The notes: generated by a model not told the origin, from the letters alone. Counted from the first letter of the stretch, positions 1 through 7,520 are shown. The stretch: DNA of 16,637 bases from Acidobacteriota bacterium (GCA_021780095.1 JAJXZK010000075.1:1-16637); one strand, 5' to 3'. Made by a program: numbers and translations.

Positions 1-1539
1 GTAAAGACCCATATCTGCAGCGCCGCGAGAGTTCACATAATCGCCGAGGCAGGCAAATTTTGTGTTCGGCAGAGACAGCCCGAACTTCACCAGAGCATCA
101 ATGGCATTGCCGCGGACTTCCGATCCGAAAACAATCAGCAGATTCGGTTCCTTGCGGAGGGCCTCTCTGAGGGCTGCGGCGCTCTCGCCGAAGCTCTCAG
201 AACCGCCGTTCAGGAAACTTGTAAAGTCCCCGTATGCATCCGCAGGCAACTGGACAAATGATTTTGCCTGGCGGCACAGTTTAATTTCGCGATGATTCGC
301 CAGATAGATGCGCGTGTTGTTGTGGCGAACATTGGTGCGCAGATTCCACGCCAGCAACGGATGTTGCTCCGTCGGATCATCGCCGAGGACAAAGATTGCC
401 GGTGCTGAGGCTGCGTCGGCGACGCTGGCCATGCGATGACTCTGGCCCGCCAGCGCACGGGTGAAGCGGACGTAGTCGGTGGTGCGATGATGATCAATAT
501 TATTGGTGCCGAAGGCGCTGCGTGCGGTCTTCTGCAGCAGATAGGCTTCCTCATTGGTAATGCGCGTCGAGCCGATGACTCCAATGCTGGAGCCGCCGTG
601 CTCATCACGCGCTGCACGGAATTTCTGCGCGACGACCTCAATTGCGTCTTCCCAGCTGACGGGAGCGAATTCGCCGTTAGATTGGCGGACAAGTGGCTGT
701 GTCAGGCGCTCGGCGTTGTTGGCGAAATCGAAAGCATAGCGGCCTTTGACGCAAAGGAATTCACCGTTCAGTCCGCTCTTGTCGCGATTGTCGCCGCGCA
801 CGATCTGCATGCCGTCATCGCTACGACGCACGCCCAATGTTGTTTTGCAACCGTCGCCGCAATGGGTGCAGATGGTGCCGATGTGCGTCATCTCCCAGGG
901 CCGGGTTTTATAGCGATAGGTGTCAGAGGTGAGCGCCCCCACCGGGCAAATATCGATGCACATGCCGCACTGTTCGCAGTCGAGCGATGTGACGTCGTTG
1001 GGGGCGATGACAGAGCCGACATTGCGCTGCTGAATGCCCAGCGCAGCCACATCCATGCCTTCATTGCACACACGAACGCAGCGATAGCAAAGAATGCAGC
1101 GCGGGCGATCAAAGAAAACTACTGGCGACCACTGCTGCTCCTCGCGATGGTTCTTGATCTCGACGAACTGCGATCCACCTGCGCCGTACTTGAATGTCAT
1201 GTCCTGCAGTTCACACTCGCCGCCCGCATCGCACACCGGGCAGTCAAGCGGGTGATTGGCAAGCACCAGTTCCAGCATGGCTTTGCGAGCCTGTTTGATC
1301 TCGTCGGTCTCGGTCGCAACGATCATGCCTTCGGCGATCGGGGTGGTGCAGGCCGTTTGCAGCTTCGGCATTTTTTCAATGCGGACCAGACACATACGAC
1401 ACGCCGCCTGCAACGACAGCCCAGGGTAATAACAGAAGGCAGGGATTTCGATTCCGACCTTGCGGCAGGCCTCAATCAACAGCGTTCCCGCAGGAGCAGT
1501 GATTGTCTTGCCGTCGACGGTGAGTGTTACATCAGCCAT
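1..1539 (-). CDS. nuoG: NADH-quinone oxidoreductase subunit G (complex I, 75 kDa-type), 3' end cut by window edge
   Basis: This is the iron-sulfur subunit of the peripheral arm of complex I, which carries electrons from NuoF towards the quinone site. The ATG at 1539 opens a frame that stays open to base 1, giving the first 513 residues; the C-terminal part lies outside. Cluster ligands visible are C36/C47/C50/C64 for the N-terminal 2Fe-2S ferredoxin fold, H96/C100/C103/C109 for the His-Cys3 4Fe-4S site, C148/C151/C154/C158 and C188/C191/C194/C198 for two 4Fe-4S sites, and C224/C227/C231/C263, matching the extra N7-type cluster. From about residue 215 it becomes the molybdopterin-oxidoreductase-like domain. 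Only a weak GGA precedes the start. It is separated from nuoF by about 1.2 kb of unrelated genes, so it may need its own promoter; I could not identify a convincing one in 1540-1640. Confidence 0.96.
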   Translation of the reverse strand, partial: MADVTLTVDGKTITAPAGTLLIEACRKVGIEIPAFCYYPGLSLQAACRMCLVRIEKMPKLQTACTTPIAEGMIVATETDEIKQARKAMLELVLANHPLDCPVCDAGGECELQDMTFKYGAGGSQFVEIKNHREEQQWSPVVFFDRPRCILCYRCVRVCNEGMDVAALGIQQRNVGSVIAPNDVTSLDCEQCGMCIDICPVGALTSDTYRYKTRPWEMTHIGTICTHCGDGCKTTLGVRRSDDGMQIVRGDNRDKSGLNGEFLCVKGRYAFDFANNAERLTQPLVRQSNGEFAPVSWEDAIEVVAQKFRAARDEHGGSSIGVIGSTRITNEEAYLLQKTARSAFGTNNIDHHRTTDYVRFTRALAGQSHRMASVADAASAPAIFVLGDDPTEQHPLLAWNLRTNVRHNNTRIYLANHREIKLCRQAKSFVQLPADAYGDFTSFLNGGSESFGESAAALREALRKEPNLLIVFGSEVRGNAIDALVKFGLSLPNTKFACLGDYVNSRGAADMGLY

Positions 1540-1596
1540 AATTTCTTATCCGACTCCATTACTCTGCTACCCTTGCAACGTTGATCTGGAAGGTAT

Positions 1597-1836
1597 ATGT
1601 ACTACGGAGAAACAATTGAACGCATTGTTGCCGCTCGAAGAACCCGAAAGCTACGAGCCGTCTTCACTCCTCAAGACGTAAATGTCGCACTAGGAATCAC
1701 CTTTGCGGGAACGTTCCTACCGAAACACAGAATTGGAAATCCAAGGGGTAATACGCCGCTGTTCATTCGCAATGCTCCTGGTAAATACACCTTCAATAAA
1801 AAATACCTAAATAGCTTGGGACTACTTTTATCTTAG
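1597..1836 (+). CDS. Small uncharacterised protein, possibly winged-helix-like
   Basis: A 79-residue basic protein encoded opposite to the surrounding nuo genes. A GGAAGG stretch lies just before the ATG, though only 3 bases away, closer than usual. The pattern PQDVNVALG followed by GTFLPKHRIGNP and then LFIRNAPGKYTFN resembles the helix plus beta-wing of small winged-helix proteins (a PxDV helix, then a KHRxGNP turn, then GxY in the wing). That is my pattern reading, not a family match. Its stop overlaps the stop of the convergent exported-protein gene (TTAG shared at 1833-1836), and it diverges from nuoG with a 57-base gap. The stretch is AT-rich compared with nuoD (hand count about 44% GC over 1681-1920). 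It could be a DNA-binding protein of the inserted segment, or a chance frame. Confidence 0.5.
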   Translation: MYYGETIERIVAARRTRKLRAVFTPQDVNVALGITFAGTFLPKHRIGNPRGNTPLFIRNAPGKYTFNKKYLNSLGLLLS

Positions 1837-2264
1837 TTTGAAGAAGTCCATGATTGGCGCAAGCTTGAAATCTCCTGTGCGAGGATCGCATCGCTGCAAC
1901 CCGATATTTGATCTCTGACATATAGCAGTGCCTGAAAACTAGGAATAGAAGTATTTCGAAAATCTTTGTAGAAGCTGTCTAGTCCCTGCTCAAGTTGGCC
2001 AAACTTACTGTGCGAAAAATCAGTTGTCTTCGCCGCGGTGCATCCCGGCGAGGAAGGAGGTTGAGGATTGACCCCCTGATACTTGGCAATATCCCCACCT
2101 GTCGTAATTCCGTCCACATATCCCACGAGGTAAAACACCTTTTCCCCTTCGGATAGCCCTGTCCACCAGTTTCCGTCGTGTCGTTCTGCCGCTTGCCCCA
2201 TGACTGTGAGAGTCGTTACGAACAACATTGAAAAACACATAACCAACCGCCAGATTCTCCGCAT
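1833..2264 (-). CDS. Small exported protein of unknown function
   Basis: A 143-residue protein with a clear signal peptide: MRRIWR, then a hydrophobic stretch to about residue 19, with probable cleavage near MGQA-AE. The mature part starts with DGNWWTGLS and contains FYLVGYVDGIT, GQLEQGLDSFYKDFRN and a conserved-looking cysteine pair (CTAAKTTD and SGCSD) that may form a disulfide. Small exported proteins with a DGxWW opening are, as far as I recall, common in Acidobacteriota, with no known function. I chose the ATG at 2264, with GGGG/AGG upstream, over a TTG five codons earlier (2279). It lies 29 bases downstream of the hicB stop on the same strand and meets the small plus-strand gene tail to tail. 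It is part of the AT-richer insert between nuoF and nuoG. Confidence 0.8.
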   Translation of the reverse strand: MRRIWRLVMCFSMLFVTTLTVMGQAAERHDGNWWTGLSEGEKVFYLVGYVDGITTGGDIAKYQGVNPQPPSSPGCTAAKTTDFSHSKFGQLEQGLDSFYKDFRNTSIPSFQALLYVRDQISGCSDAILAQEISSLRQSWTSSN

Positions 2265-2293
2265 CAACCTACCCCACAAATTCCCGCCGACTT

Positions 2294-2512
2294 TCAGGCG
2301 GAGAAAGGAATTTCAACCACTTCCGCTGTAGACGTGGGTTCGGGAACGACTTCGCCATGCTCCCGCATCACCTGAATGTGGGCTTCAATGCCTTCTCGAA
2401 TCAGTTTTTTCGTATCGGCGAGCGTCTTGCCGACAACGCCTAGTCCAGGCAGATCGGGAACATAGGCGCCATAGCCCGTGGTCGACTTCTCGTAGATCAC
2501 CGTGTATTTCAC
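2294..2512 (-). CDS. hicB: HicB-family antitoxin
   Basis: This is the antitoxin of a type II HicAB toxin-antitoxin pair. It has the degenerate RNase H-like HicB fold with the standard opening MKYTVIYEKSTTGYGAYVPD followed by LPGL, then a helix LADTKKLIREGIEAHI, and ends with VVEIPFSA. At 72 residues it is a short HicB without an obvious C-terminal DNA-binding domain. I placed the start at the GTG at 2512 because GGAGG sits 5 bases upstream, the protein then opens exactly as family members do, and GTGA overlaps the hicA stop by 4 bases. A GTG at 2524 would add four residues. HicB normally binds and neutralises HicA and often autoregulates the pair; whether this short form binds DNA is not visible here. 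Confidence 0.9.
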   Translation of the reverse strand: MKYTVIYEKSTTGYGAYVPDLPGLGVVGKTLADTKKLIREGIEAHIQVMREHGEVVPEPTSTAEVVEIPFSA

Positions 2513-2709
2513 TCCTGCCTCCACTGTTTCAGACCGGCCTGTTTCAGCATACTGTTCAGTGTTCCTCTAGGTATATCGTCGTTACCTTGACCCGCCACAG
2601 TTACAGTTCCAGGTTTCGCTGGATGGTGGTAGTGTTTGTGACTTCCGGTCGTTCTCACATGCTTCCAGCCATCCTTTTCGATCATACGAATAAAATCCCG
2701 GTAGTTCAC
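2509..2709 (-). CDS. hicA: HicA-family mRNA interferase toxin
   Basis: This is a 66-residue toxin with the double-stranded-RNA-binding-like HicA fold, predicted to cleave mRNA when not bound by HicB. The family pattern is complete: RDFIRMIEKDGW, then TTGSHKHYHHP with the catalytic-type His at position 24 in GSHxHY, then TVTVAGQGNDDIPRGTLNSM and LKQAGL. The start is GTG at 2709, which overlaps the nuoF stop as GTGA, so its translation is probably coupled to nuoF rather than driven by a separate ribosome binding site (none is seen). It overlaps hicB by 4 bases. A toxin gene cotranscribed with complex I is unusual. The toxin may also have an internal promoter within the 3' end of nuoF that I cannot identify. 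Confidence 0.92.
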   Translation of the reverse strand: MNYRDFIRMIEKDGWKHVRTTGSHKHYHHPAKPGTVTVAGQGNDDIPRGTLNSMLKQAGLKQWRQE

Positions 2710-4013
2710 GCAAGGGCGAATTCTTGTTGCTTCGTGTACGGGCAGGGTTTGCCGTTTAAGTGATCTTCAAATTCATGTCGAAATTTTTTCACGAATGCAA
2801 TGGTCGGCATGGCGGCCGCATCGCCCAGCGGACAGAATGTCCGGCCAAGCATGTTTTCCGCCAAATAACGGATGTTGTCGATGTCCTTGGCTTCGCCGCC
2901 GCCTGCGTGGAAGCGCGTCAATGTCTTCTTGAGCCAGTCTGTGCCTTCGCGGCAGGGAATGCACCAGCCGCAGCTTTCATGCTGGTAGAACTGAATGGTG
3001 CGGAGCGCGAACTCCACCATGCAGACGGTGTCGTCCAAAACCACCACGCCGCCGGAGCCCAACATGCTACCGGCTTTGCCCACCTGATCGAAATCCATGC
3101 CGATGTCGATTTCACTCGGCAGAAGAACCGGGGTTGAAGAGCCACCCGGGACGACGGCCTTCAATTGCCGACCGCCACGAATGCCGCCGGCGACCTCGTA
3201 AATCATTCTTTTCAGGTTGTAACCCATGGGCAGCTCGTACACGCCGGGGCGCTCGGCATGTCCGCTGACGCAGAACAAACGCGTGCCGCCGTTACGCTCG
3301 GAACCAATCCTGGCATACGCCTCTCCCCCCATGTTCAGAATGTGCGGCACCGAGGCAATGGTCTCCGTATTGTTGATCACCGTCGGACCGCCATATAGCC
3401 CGACAACAGCAGGAAATGGCGGCCGGATGCGCGGAACGCCACGCTTGCCTTCGAGCGACTCCATCAGCGCGGACTCTTCGCCGACTTCGTACGCGCCGGC
3501 TCCGGTCTGGGAAATGACGTCGAAATCGAAACTGGAGCCGAAGATTCCTTTTCCAAGAAAGCCCTTGGCATAGGCGTCGGCGATCGCCTTCTCCATGATC
3601 TTGAGCAGGTAGCGATACTCGCCGCGCAGATAAATGAAGCCTGTTTTTGCTCCGACGGCCAGACCGGCGACGATGCAACCTTCAATGACGGAGTGGGGAT
3701 CGTGGAGAAAGATCAGATGATCTTTGCAGGTGCCTGGTTCGCTTTCATCGCCATTGACTAGAACATATTTCGGTTTTTCAGATTGCTTGGGCACGAAGGA
3801 CCACTTCATTCCGGTGGGGAACCCAGCTCCACCGCGGCCGCGCAGATTGGACGCCTTCATTTGCGCGATGATCCAATCCGGCCCCTGTTCAATGGCCTGG
3901 CGAGCGGCTTTATATCCGTCGAGCTCAATGTAGCGATCGATGTCGGCCGCGCCCTGGCCAAAACGGCGGCTGACGACCTTGACTTCTTCGGGATGGGAAA
4001 CGAGTCGGGGCAT
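2706..4013 (-). CDS. nuoF: NADH-quinone oxidoreductase subunit F (NADH- and FMN-binding)
   Basis: This 435-residue, full-length subunit oxidises NADH and passes electrons through FMN to the N3 4Fe-4S cluster. The NADH/FMN glycine-rich loop is at about residues 58-68 (LRGRGGAGFPTG), followed by YVLVNGDESEPGTCKD (about 83-98) and the GAGAYEVGEESALMESLEG segment (171-189). The N3 cluster ligands are C348, C351 and C354 in ESCGWCIPCREG plus C394 in TFCPLGD. The ATG at 4013 is four bases after the nuoE stop with no strong ribosome binding site, so coupled translation with nuoE is likely. Its stop overlaps the hicA start (GTGA), which is where the foreign-looking insert begins. Confidence 0.97.
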   Translation of the reverse strand: MPRLVSHPEEVKVVSRRFGQGAADIDRYIELDGYKAARQAIEQGPDWIIAQMKASNLRGRGGAGFPTGMKWSFVPKQSEKPKYVLVNGDESEPGTCKDHLIFLHDPHSVIEGCIVAGLAVGAKTGFIYLRGEYRYLLKIMEKAIADAYAKGFLGKGIFGSSFDFDVISQTGAGAYEVGEESALMESLEGKRGVPRIRPPFPAVVGLYGGPTVINNTETIASVPHILNMGGEAYARIGSERNGGTRLFCVSGHAERPGVYELPMGYNLKRMIYEVAGGIRGGRQLKAVVPGGSSTPVLLPSEIDIGMDFDQVGKAGSMLGSGGVVVLDDTVCMVEFALRTIQFYQHESCGWCIPCREGTDWLKKTLTRFHAGGGEAKDIDNIRYLAENMLGRTFCPLGDAAAMPTIAFVKKFRHEFEDHLNGKPCPYTKQQEFALA

Positions 4014-4017
4014 ATTT

Positions 4018-4542
4018 CTATTGACCGGCCTTGCTGCGATACTGCTCCAGAACCGTGTCGAGCGATTCCGGCGTCAATTCGTCATGAAAGTCGTAGTTCA
4101 CCTGAATCGCAGGCGCCCAGCTGCAGGCTCCGATGCATTCCACTTCTTCGAGCGAAAACATGCCGTCCGGCGTGGTCTGCTTATGGCCGATGCCGAGGCG
4201 ATTCTTGCAGTGCTGAAATAGTTCCTGTCCGCCGCGCAGCATACAACTGATGTTGGTGCAGACCTGCACGTTGTATTTGCCAACCGGCTTGGTGCGCAGC
4301 ATGGAGTAATAGGTGAGAACGTTGCGGACATCCAGCACGGTAATGTCGAGCCGCTGCCCGATTTCTGCGATGGCAGCATCCGAAACATATCCAATTTCAT
4401 CCTGCGCATACAACAACATGGGAATCAACGCGGAACGGCGCCGCGGATACAGAGTGACCAGCTTGTCGAAACGATCGGCAAGCTCCGGAGAAAAAATGGT
4501 CTCGCCGGGTTTTGGATTTTCAAGGATGGTTGTCAGACTCAT
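4018..4542 (-). CDS. nuoE: NADH-quinone oxidoreductase subunit E (24 kDa-type 2Fe-2S)
   Basis: This 174-residue thioredoxin-like subunit carries the N1a 2Fe-2S cluster next to NuoF in the NADH dehydrogenase module. The helical N-terminal part (YPRRRSALIPMLLYAQDE, GYVSDAAIAEI) is followed by the LTYYSML segment. The four cluster ligands are C95 and C100 (VCTNISC) and C136 and C140 (ECIGAC, followed by SWAPAIQVN). Length and spacing are normal for the family. The ATG at 4542 overlaps the TGA of the upstream unknown gene as ATGA, and the stop is four bases before nuoF, so all three are one translational unit. Confidence 0.97.
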   Translation of the reverse strand: MSLTTILENPKPGETIFSPELADRFDKLVTLYPRRRSALIPMLLYAQDEIGYVSDAAIAEIGQRLDITVLDVRNVLTYYSMLRTKPVGKYNVQVCTNISCMLRGGQELFQHCKNRLGIGHKQTTPDGMFSLEEVECIGACSWAPAIQVNYDFHDELTPESLDTVLEQYRSKAGQ

Positions 4543-4916
4543 GCTTGCACCTTGCGTAGCAAATATTCAACGGCCGCTTCAACGTCGAGCGGCGACTCCA
4601 GGCCTTCCAGTTGAACTAAGCCGTCTTCTGTGAAGAAAAATGTTGCGTACTCGTCGCCCATTTCGCCAATCTCCGGACGAAACTCAGTGGCGCCGATGCC
4701 AGTCGCGTTGGGGCCGACAATACTGAGCTTGCCGAACGGACCCAGCACATCCAACCGAGCCTCTTTACTCGCATGAATGCGCAAAGAATGTGCGGGCGCG
4801 GCAATCGAATGCATGGCCACGTGAGAGCGAAGCAGGGAAGCGAACGAGATCCACAATTCTGGAGCGAGCTGCGGAGACGCTGGCGATTCCACGGAAATCT
4901 CTGCGGTGGCGCTCAT
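4539..4916 (-). CDS. Uncharacterised protein encoded between nuoD and nuoE
   Basis: A 125-residue protein I do not recognise. It overlaps nuoD upstream and nuoE downstream by ATGA (4 bases each), so it is almost certainly made together with complex I. The first 20 residues are low-complexity (Ser/Pro/Glu/Ala), then comes a helical segment ELWISFASLLRSHVAMHS, then alternating beta-type segments (SLRIHASKEARLDVLGPFGK, LSIVGPNATGIGATEFRP), an acidic FFFTEDGLVQLEGL and a final helix DVEAAVEYLLRKVQA. No signal peptide, membrane helix, cysteine pair or nucleotide-binding motif is visible, so it is probably a soluble cytoplasmic protein. By position, an accessory subunit or assembly factor of the NADH module is possible; that is inference only. 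Confidence 0.85.
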   Translation of the reverse strand: MSATAEISVESPASPQLAPELWISFASLLRSHVAMHSIAAPAHSLRIHASKEARLDVLGPFGKLSIVGPNATGIGATEFRPEIGEMGDEYATFFFTEDGLVQLEGLESPLDVEAAVEYLLRKVQA

Positions 4917-6121
4917 CGATCAATCTCCCCAAGGACGATGTCGATCGAACCGATGGCGGCAACAACGTCGGCGATGAGCCTGCCGACACACATCTTTTCG
5001 ATTGCCTGCAGCGTGGCGAAGGTTGGGTTGCGCATGTGGACGCGATAGGGCTTCGCTGTGCCGTCGCTTACGACGTAATAGCCCATCTCGCCGCGCGAAG
5101 ATTCGATCGCCTGATAGACCTCGCCCGGGGGAACCCCAAAGCCCTCGGTCACAATCTTGAAGTGATGGATTAACGCCTCCATCTGGGTCTTCATTGCTTC
5201 CCGATCCGGAAGCACAATTTTCGGCGCGTCTGCTTTGATGGGGCCTTGGGGCAGACCATCCAGCGCCTGCGTCGCAATCTTGATCGACTCGCGCATTTCC
5301 TGAACGCGCAGTACGTAGCGAGCCCATACGTCGCAGTCGGTCGAGACGGGCACCTTGAACTGAAATTTCTCGTAGCCGGAATACGGCATGTCGCGGCGCA
5401 AATCCCAGTCGACGCCGCTGGCGCGCAGAGGCGGCCCGGTCACTCCCAGAGAAATGGCATCCTCGCGACTCAGGAGGCCCACGCCCTTGGTGCGATTGAT
5501 AAAGATTCGATTTCCCGTGAGCAGGTTTTCGTATTCGTCGATTTTTTCCGGCAGCGTTTTTAGAAACGCACGCACTCGTCCAAAGAAATCCAGCGGCGGT
5601 TCGAGGGATACGCCGCCAATGCGGAAGTACGACGTCATCATCCGCTGGCCGGCAAGATCGTCGAAGAGACGCAGAATTTGTTCTCGCTCGCGGAAGCAAT
5701 ACAGAAATACGGTGAGCGCGCCAATATCCATGGCGTGCGTGCCCAGCCAAACCAGGTGGGAGTTGAGTCGAGTCAACTCACTCAGCATCACGCGAAGCCA
5801 CTGGGCGCGCTCCGGAATCTCCAACTGCAGCAGCTTTTCGACGGCCAGACAATAGCAAAGGTTGTTATGCATCGGGCTGATGTAGTCGATGCGATCGGTC
5901 AGCGGCACCACCTGCTGATAGAACTTTGCTTCGCAGGTCTTCTCAATGCCGGTATGCAGGAAGCCTATATCCGGAGCGACGCGAACCACCACTTCGCCGT
6001 CGATTTCCAACACCAGGCGCAAAACTCCATGCGTCGACGGGTGCTGCGGCCCCATATTCAAGATCATGGTGCGATCTTCGCTGGAGTCGACGGCAACAGG
6101 AGCGGTCATCAGGTTTCCCAT
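4913..6121 (-). CDS. nuoD: NADH-quinone oxidoreductase subunit D (49 kDa-type)
   Basis: This 402-residue subunit is the hydrogenase-large-subunit-like protein that, with NuoB, forms the quinone-reduction chamber of complex I. The quinone-pocket loop NMGPQHPSTHGVLR is at about residues 22-35, followed by GFLHTGIEKTCE, the DRIDYISPMHNNL segment and GLLSREDA. The C-terminal part SSRGEMGYYVVSDGTAKPYRVHMRNPTF and the closing GSIDIVLGEIDR are typical. The ATG at 6121 shares one base with the nuoC stop (TAATG), and a second ATG five codons in is also possible. The stop overlaps the next gene by ATGA. Its structural partner nuoB is not in this cluster. Confidence 0.97.
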   Translation of the reverse strand: MGNLMTAPVAVDSSEDRTMILNMGPQHPSTHGVLRLVLEIDGEVVVRVAPDIGFLHTGIEKTCEAKFYQQVVPLTDRIDYISPMHNNLCYCLAVEKLLQLEIPERAQWLRVMLSELTRLNSHLVWLGTHAMDIGALTVFLYCFREREQILRLFDDLAGQRMMTSYFRIGGVSLEPPLDFFGRVRAFLKTLPEKIDEYENLLTGNRIFINRTKGVGLLSREDAISLGVTGPPLRASGVDWDLRRDMPYSGYEKFQFKVPVSTDCDVWARYVLRVQEMRESIKIATQALDGLPQGPIKADAPKIVLPDREAMKTQMEALIHHFKIVTEGFGVPPGEVYQAIESSRGEMGYYVVSDGTAKPYRVHMRNPTFATLQAIEKMCVGRLIADVVAAIGSIDIVLGEIDR

Positions 6122-6624
6122 TAGCGATACCCCTCCACCGGAAAGTCTTTGCGTAGCGGATTACCTTGAAAATCCTCCGGCAATAGGATGCGTCGCATAT
6201 TCGGATGGCCACCGAAGCGGACACCGAACAGATCGAAAATCTCGCGCTCGTAAAAATTGGCAGCGGGCCATACACCGGTAATGCTGTCGACAGAAGGATC
6301 GCCTTCCTCGACGCGGACCGCCAACCGAATGCGCTGCTTCAGCGAGTGGGAAAGGATGTGATAGGAGATCTGAAAGCGGGGCTGGTTGGGATACCAATCG
6401 ACGCCGCTGACGTCGGCCAGAAAGTTGTAGCCCGCAGCCTGCACCGTCTGGCATGCCGCGATGATCGATTCCCGGGCGATCGTAAGGGTGAGTTCCCCGC
6501 GATCGTACTTTGCGTTCAGAATGGCGCCGGGTGCATGTTCGGTGAGCGCTGCAATGGCCCGGTGATCCGAATGGGTTGCAAGTACAGCATCTCTATTTTC
6601 GTCAGTCTCAGTCACAAGTCCCAT
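6121..6624 (-). CDS. nuoC: NADH-quinone oxidoreductase subunit C (30 kDa-type)
   Basis: This 167-residue peripheral-arm subunit scaffolds NuoD. The family signature is near the C-terminus: NFYEREIFDLFGVRFGGHPN followed by MRRILLPEDFQGNPLRKDFP. The central part has FLADVSGVDWYP and the YHILSHSLKQRIRLAVRV strands. It is not fused to nuoD. The ATG at 6624 has AGGG only 2 bases upstream; a GTG at 6615 three codons later has better spacing to the same AGGG, so the true N-terminus may be three residues shorter. A 117-base gap separates it from nuoA, where nuoB would normally be. Confidence 0.96.
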   Translation of the reverse strand: MGLVTETDENRDAVLATHSDHRAIAALTEHAPGAILNAKYDRGELTLTIARESIIAACQTVQAAGYNFLADVSGVDWYPNQPRFQISYHILSHSLKQRIRLAVRVEEGDPSVDSITGVWPAANFYEREIFDLFGVRFGGHPNMRRILLPEDFQGNPLRKDFPVEGYR

Positions 6625-6741
6625 GCCCTGGAGCGCAAATCTTTTTCAGGTGGTATGCCGGTTAAAAACCATGAGCGGTTCTTCTTCTCTTTTGAAATCC
6701 GCGCGGAGACCGTCAATGAGTCGGACTGCAATCTATTTGAC

Positions 6742-7149
6742 CTATAGGTCTGCCTTATCCTTGGACCATTCGAGAATGCCTTTTTTCCAGATGTAAAAGT
6801 AGCCCACCAGGACGAAGCCGATGTACACCAACATCTCCCAGAAGCCGAAGAAGTGAGAGCCGGTGATGGCCGGCAGTTTGCGATAAATAACGGCCCATGG
6901 AAACATGAAAACAGCTTCCACGTCGAACAGAATAAAAAGCATCGCGACCATGTAGAAGCGGACCGAAAAACGGCCGCGTGCATCTCCCTGCGGTACCATG
7001 CCGCACTCATACGTCGACAACTTTACTTTTCCCGGCCGGTGGCGTCCGATCAGCCACGACGCCAGAACAATGATGCTGGATAGCCCGACGGCGGCCAGGA
7101 TCTGAAGCAGCAGCGGCACGTAATTCCAGAAGTAATTGGGAGTTTGCAT
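6742..7149 (-). CDS. nuoA: NADH-quinone oxidoreductase subunit A
   Basis: This small membrane subunit (135 residues) lies at the junction of the two arms of complex I. Three transmembrane helices are visible: about 10-34 (VPLLLQILAAVGLSSIIVLA), about 63-88 (FYMVAMLFILFDVEAVFMFP) and about 99-120. The loop after helix 1 has the conserved STYECGM motif, whose Cys belongs to the region exposed in the deactive state, and helix 2 carries the FDVEAVF acidic pair. I chose the ATG at 7149. A TTG at 7176 would add nine residues and leave a leader of only about 18 bases after the predicted promoter. It is the first gene of the operon. Confidence 0.94.
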   Translation of the reverse strand: MQTPNYFWNYVPLLLQILAAVGLSSIIVLASWLIGRHRPGKVKLSTYECGMVPQGDARGRFSVRFYMVAMLFILFDVEAVFMFPWAVIYRKLPAITGSHFFGFWEMLVYIGFVLVGYFYIWKKGILEWSKDKADL

Positions 7150-7200
7150 GAGGGACGCAGTCGAGGCGCGCGCCAATCTTCCGTCGCCGCCCCTAGCTCG

Positions 7201-7229
7201 ACTTTAAAGTTGAATCGCAGCACTGTCAA
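7201..7229 (-). promoter_or_regulatory. Predicted sigma70-type promoter of the nuoA operon
   Basis: Read on the minus strand, a perfect TTGACA (7224-7229) is followed by exactly 17 bases and then TAAAGT (7201-7206), which matches four of six -10 positions. Transcription would start near 7194, giving a leader of about 45 bases to the nuoA ATG at 7149. Confidence 0.7.
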
Positions 7230-7520
7230 GCCGCGCTGGGCTAACAAGATCACGGACTTTCGTGAGACCCAGGTGAGATTAGAGTGGGGTGCGGTCTGAG
7301 GGAAACGAGCACAATGCAGGAACAACGGCGCTTGCGAAGAGTATAGGGTTTAGGTCCCTCGAAGAAAGCACGCAAGACGTGCCGGACCAAACTTAAGTAA
7401 CCATAAAGATTTCCATTTTGGATCACATTTCCAAATTGAGATGTGCAACCCGCGTCCCCCCATTTTTCATCCCATCGCGCAACTCGAAAACGTCACTATG
7501 AAGGGGAGAGAGGTTTCCCC
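7230..7520. other. Intergenic region between divergent nuoA and the unknown plus-strand gene
   Basis: About 290 bases between the nuoA promoter and the next gene. No open frame with coding character was found on either strand. It presumably holds the promoter of the plus-strand gene at 7521, but no -35/-10 pair close to consensus is visible. The part from about 7390 to 7445 is AT-richer than its surroundings. No terminator, riboswitch or clear repeat was seen. Confidence 0.5.

Noticed and set aside
436..1584. Long plus-strand open frame (382 codons) across nuoG
   Set aside because: It is antisense to nuoG, whose translation shows every iron-sulfur ligand in order. The plus-strand protein has no recognisable motif and is explained by GC-rich codon bias.
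4920..5750. Minus-strand frame of 276 codons overlapping nuoD in another frame
   Set aside because: The nuoD frame carries the full family signature; the alternative is Arg/Ser-rich with no motif.
6625..6741. Remnant of a deleted nuoB in the nuoA-nuoC gap
   Set aside because: Translation of all three minus-strand frames shows early stops and no NuoB motif such as the paired cysteines or CPPRPE.
7150..7176. Upstream TTG start for nuoA adding nine residues
   Set aside because: The extra residues do not resemble NuoA N-termini and would leave a very short leader; the ATG at 7149 fits family length better.
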